A DNA stretch of 64,000 nt from Anaerolineales bacterium (GTDB taxonomy: Bacteria > Chloroflexota > Anaerolineae > Anaerolineales > Villigracilaceae): the NCBI GenBank assembly GCA_030583905.1, contig CP129481.1:3378136-3442135 (forward strand), written 5' to 3'. Made by a program: the position numbers and the translations under genes. A model generated the notes under the pieces. That model made no database searches. It saw nothing but the letters and a program-made list of their open reading frames with translations, and was not told the DNA's origin. This document shows positions 63,842 through 64,000 of the stretch, one piece after another (the stretch's first letter is position 1; each line of letters begins with the position of its first letter).

Positions 63842-64000
63842 AAAATACGCCCCCGTCCATTTGCAGGACGAAGGGGCGTTTCGTGGTGCCACCTGCTTTC
63901 ATTGCGCTCACAGAGCACAATCTCGGAGTACGCGCTAACGGGCGTTTCCCGATCCTCTTATGGAGTGCAGACAAAAGTCTGCACGTACCTCTGCGAGGAT
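63842..64000 (-). ncRNA. T-box leader of serS, cut by the window end
   Basis: Read leftward, the conserved T-box AGGTGGCACCACG lies at about 63882-63894. It is followed by a GC-rich terminator (GCCCCTTCGTCC with GGACGGGGGCG, then TATTTTG) before serS. T-box RNAs sense uncharged tRNA, presumably tRNA-Ser here. The 5' part with the specifier loop extends beyond base 64000. Confidence 0.88.
63843..63878 (-). terminator. T-box expression-platform terminator
   Basis: The hairpin formed by CGCCCC-TTCGTCC and its complement is followed leftward by TATTTTGTT. It competes with the antiterminator containing the T-box. Confidence 0.8.

Noticed and set aside
63823..63918. N-terminal extension of serS
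   Set aside because: The codons read through the T-box leader and its terminator and are not protein-like.

Overview
The window looks like one piece of a bacterial chromosome, most likely from the phylum Chloroflexota, class Anaerolineae. I infer this from the style of the gene set: GAF-type histidine kinases with an EAIHW(I/V)GNK box, CoaE fused to a GNAT domain, a ruvB-DUF2905 pair, DUF1786, a separately encoded GcvPA/GcvPB glycine decarboxylase, and many short palindromic repeats between genes. Most of the sequence is GC-rich. A few genes (about 13.3-14.4 kb, 47.4-50.2 kb and 52.5-53.5 kb) are visibly AT-richer and may have been acquired.

Layout. 1-3.3 kb: the first codons of queA (minus strand) diverge from a large STAND/NACHT-like ATPase with near-identical C-terminal repeats. 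3.3-4.6 kb: DUF2905 and ruvB. 5.1-16.3 kb: one long minus-strand cluster with two ABC ATPases (one carrying a cyclic-nucleotide-binding domain), a lipoprotein, two GAF histidine kinases, a response regulator, a double FtsX/MacB permease and a membrane-fusion lipoprotein. 16.4-19.1 kb: a second ABC exporter with a winged-helix regulator and a palindromic operator. 19.2-24.5 kb: a lipoprotein, an M20 peptidase, uppP, tgt, an rRNA methyltransferase and a broken DUF2255 gene. 24.6-27.5 kb: a P-type ATPase under a yybP-ykoY (Mn2+) riboswitch. 27.6-33.7 kb: housekeeping and hypothetical genes (DUF2721, recJ, rhodanese, SDR, beta-propeller lipoprotein, HypA-like protein, EAL protein). 33.7-34.1 kb: RNase P RNA. 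34.3-41.2 kb: coaE-GNAT, cdaA-ybbR, der, DUF3054, an ECF sigma/anti-sigma pair and a NUDIX hydrolase. 41.3-43.4 kb: a clostripain-family peptidase. 43.6-47.2 kb: a glycine riboswitch controlling gcvH-gcvPA-gcvPB. 47.4-50.2 kb: a large AT-rich orphan gene. 50.4-58.8 kb: DinB proteins, methyltransferases, a ferritin-VIT transporter, DUF1786, a toroid-repeat protein and glmS. 58.8-59.6 kb: a REP-associated transposase with its palindromes. 59.6-62.4 kb: an HU-like protein, an SRPBCC-PDZ-DinB fusion and membrane proteins. 62.5-64 kb: serS with a T-box leader cut by the window end.

Three RNA switches are visible (Mn2+ yybP-ykoY, glycine, and a T-box presumed to read tRNA-Ser), each with a terminator-type expression platform. 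Several families of short palindromic repeats sit at gene 3' ends. In at least three cases the repeat supplies the stop codon, and in one case a repeat lies in frame inside a coding sequence.

The best candidate for an undescribed system is the 917-residue orphan at 47427-50180. It combines a degenerate DNA-methyltransferase-like N-terminal half, a duplicated recognition-domain-like segment and a C-terminal HEPN-type RNxxxxH motif. The STAND protein at 167-3292 is a second candidate immune-type gene.
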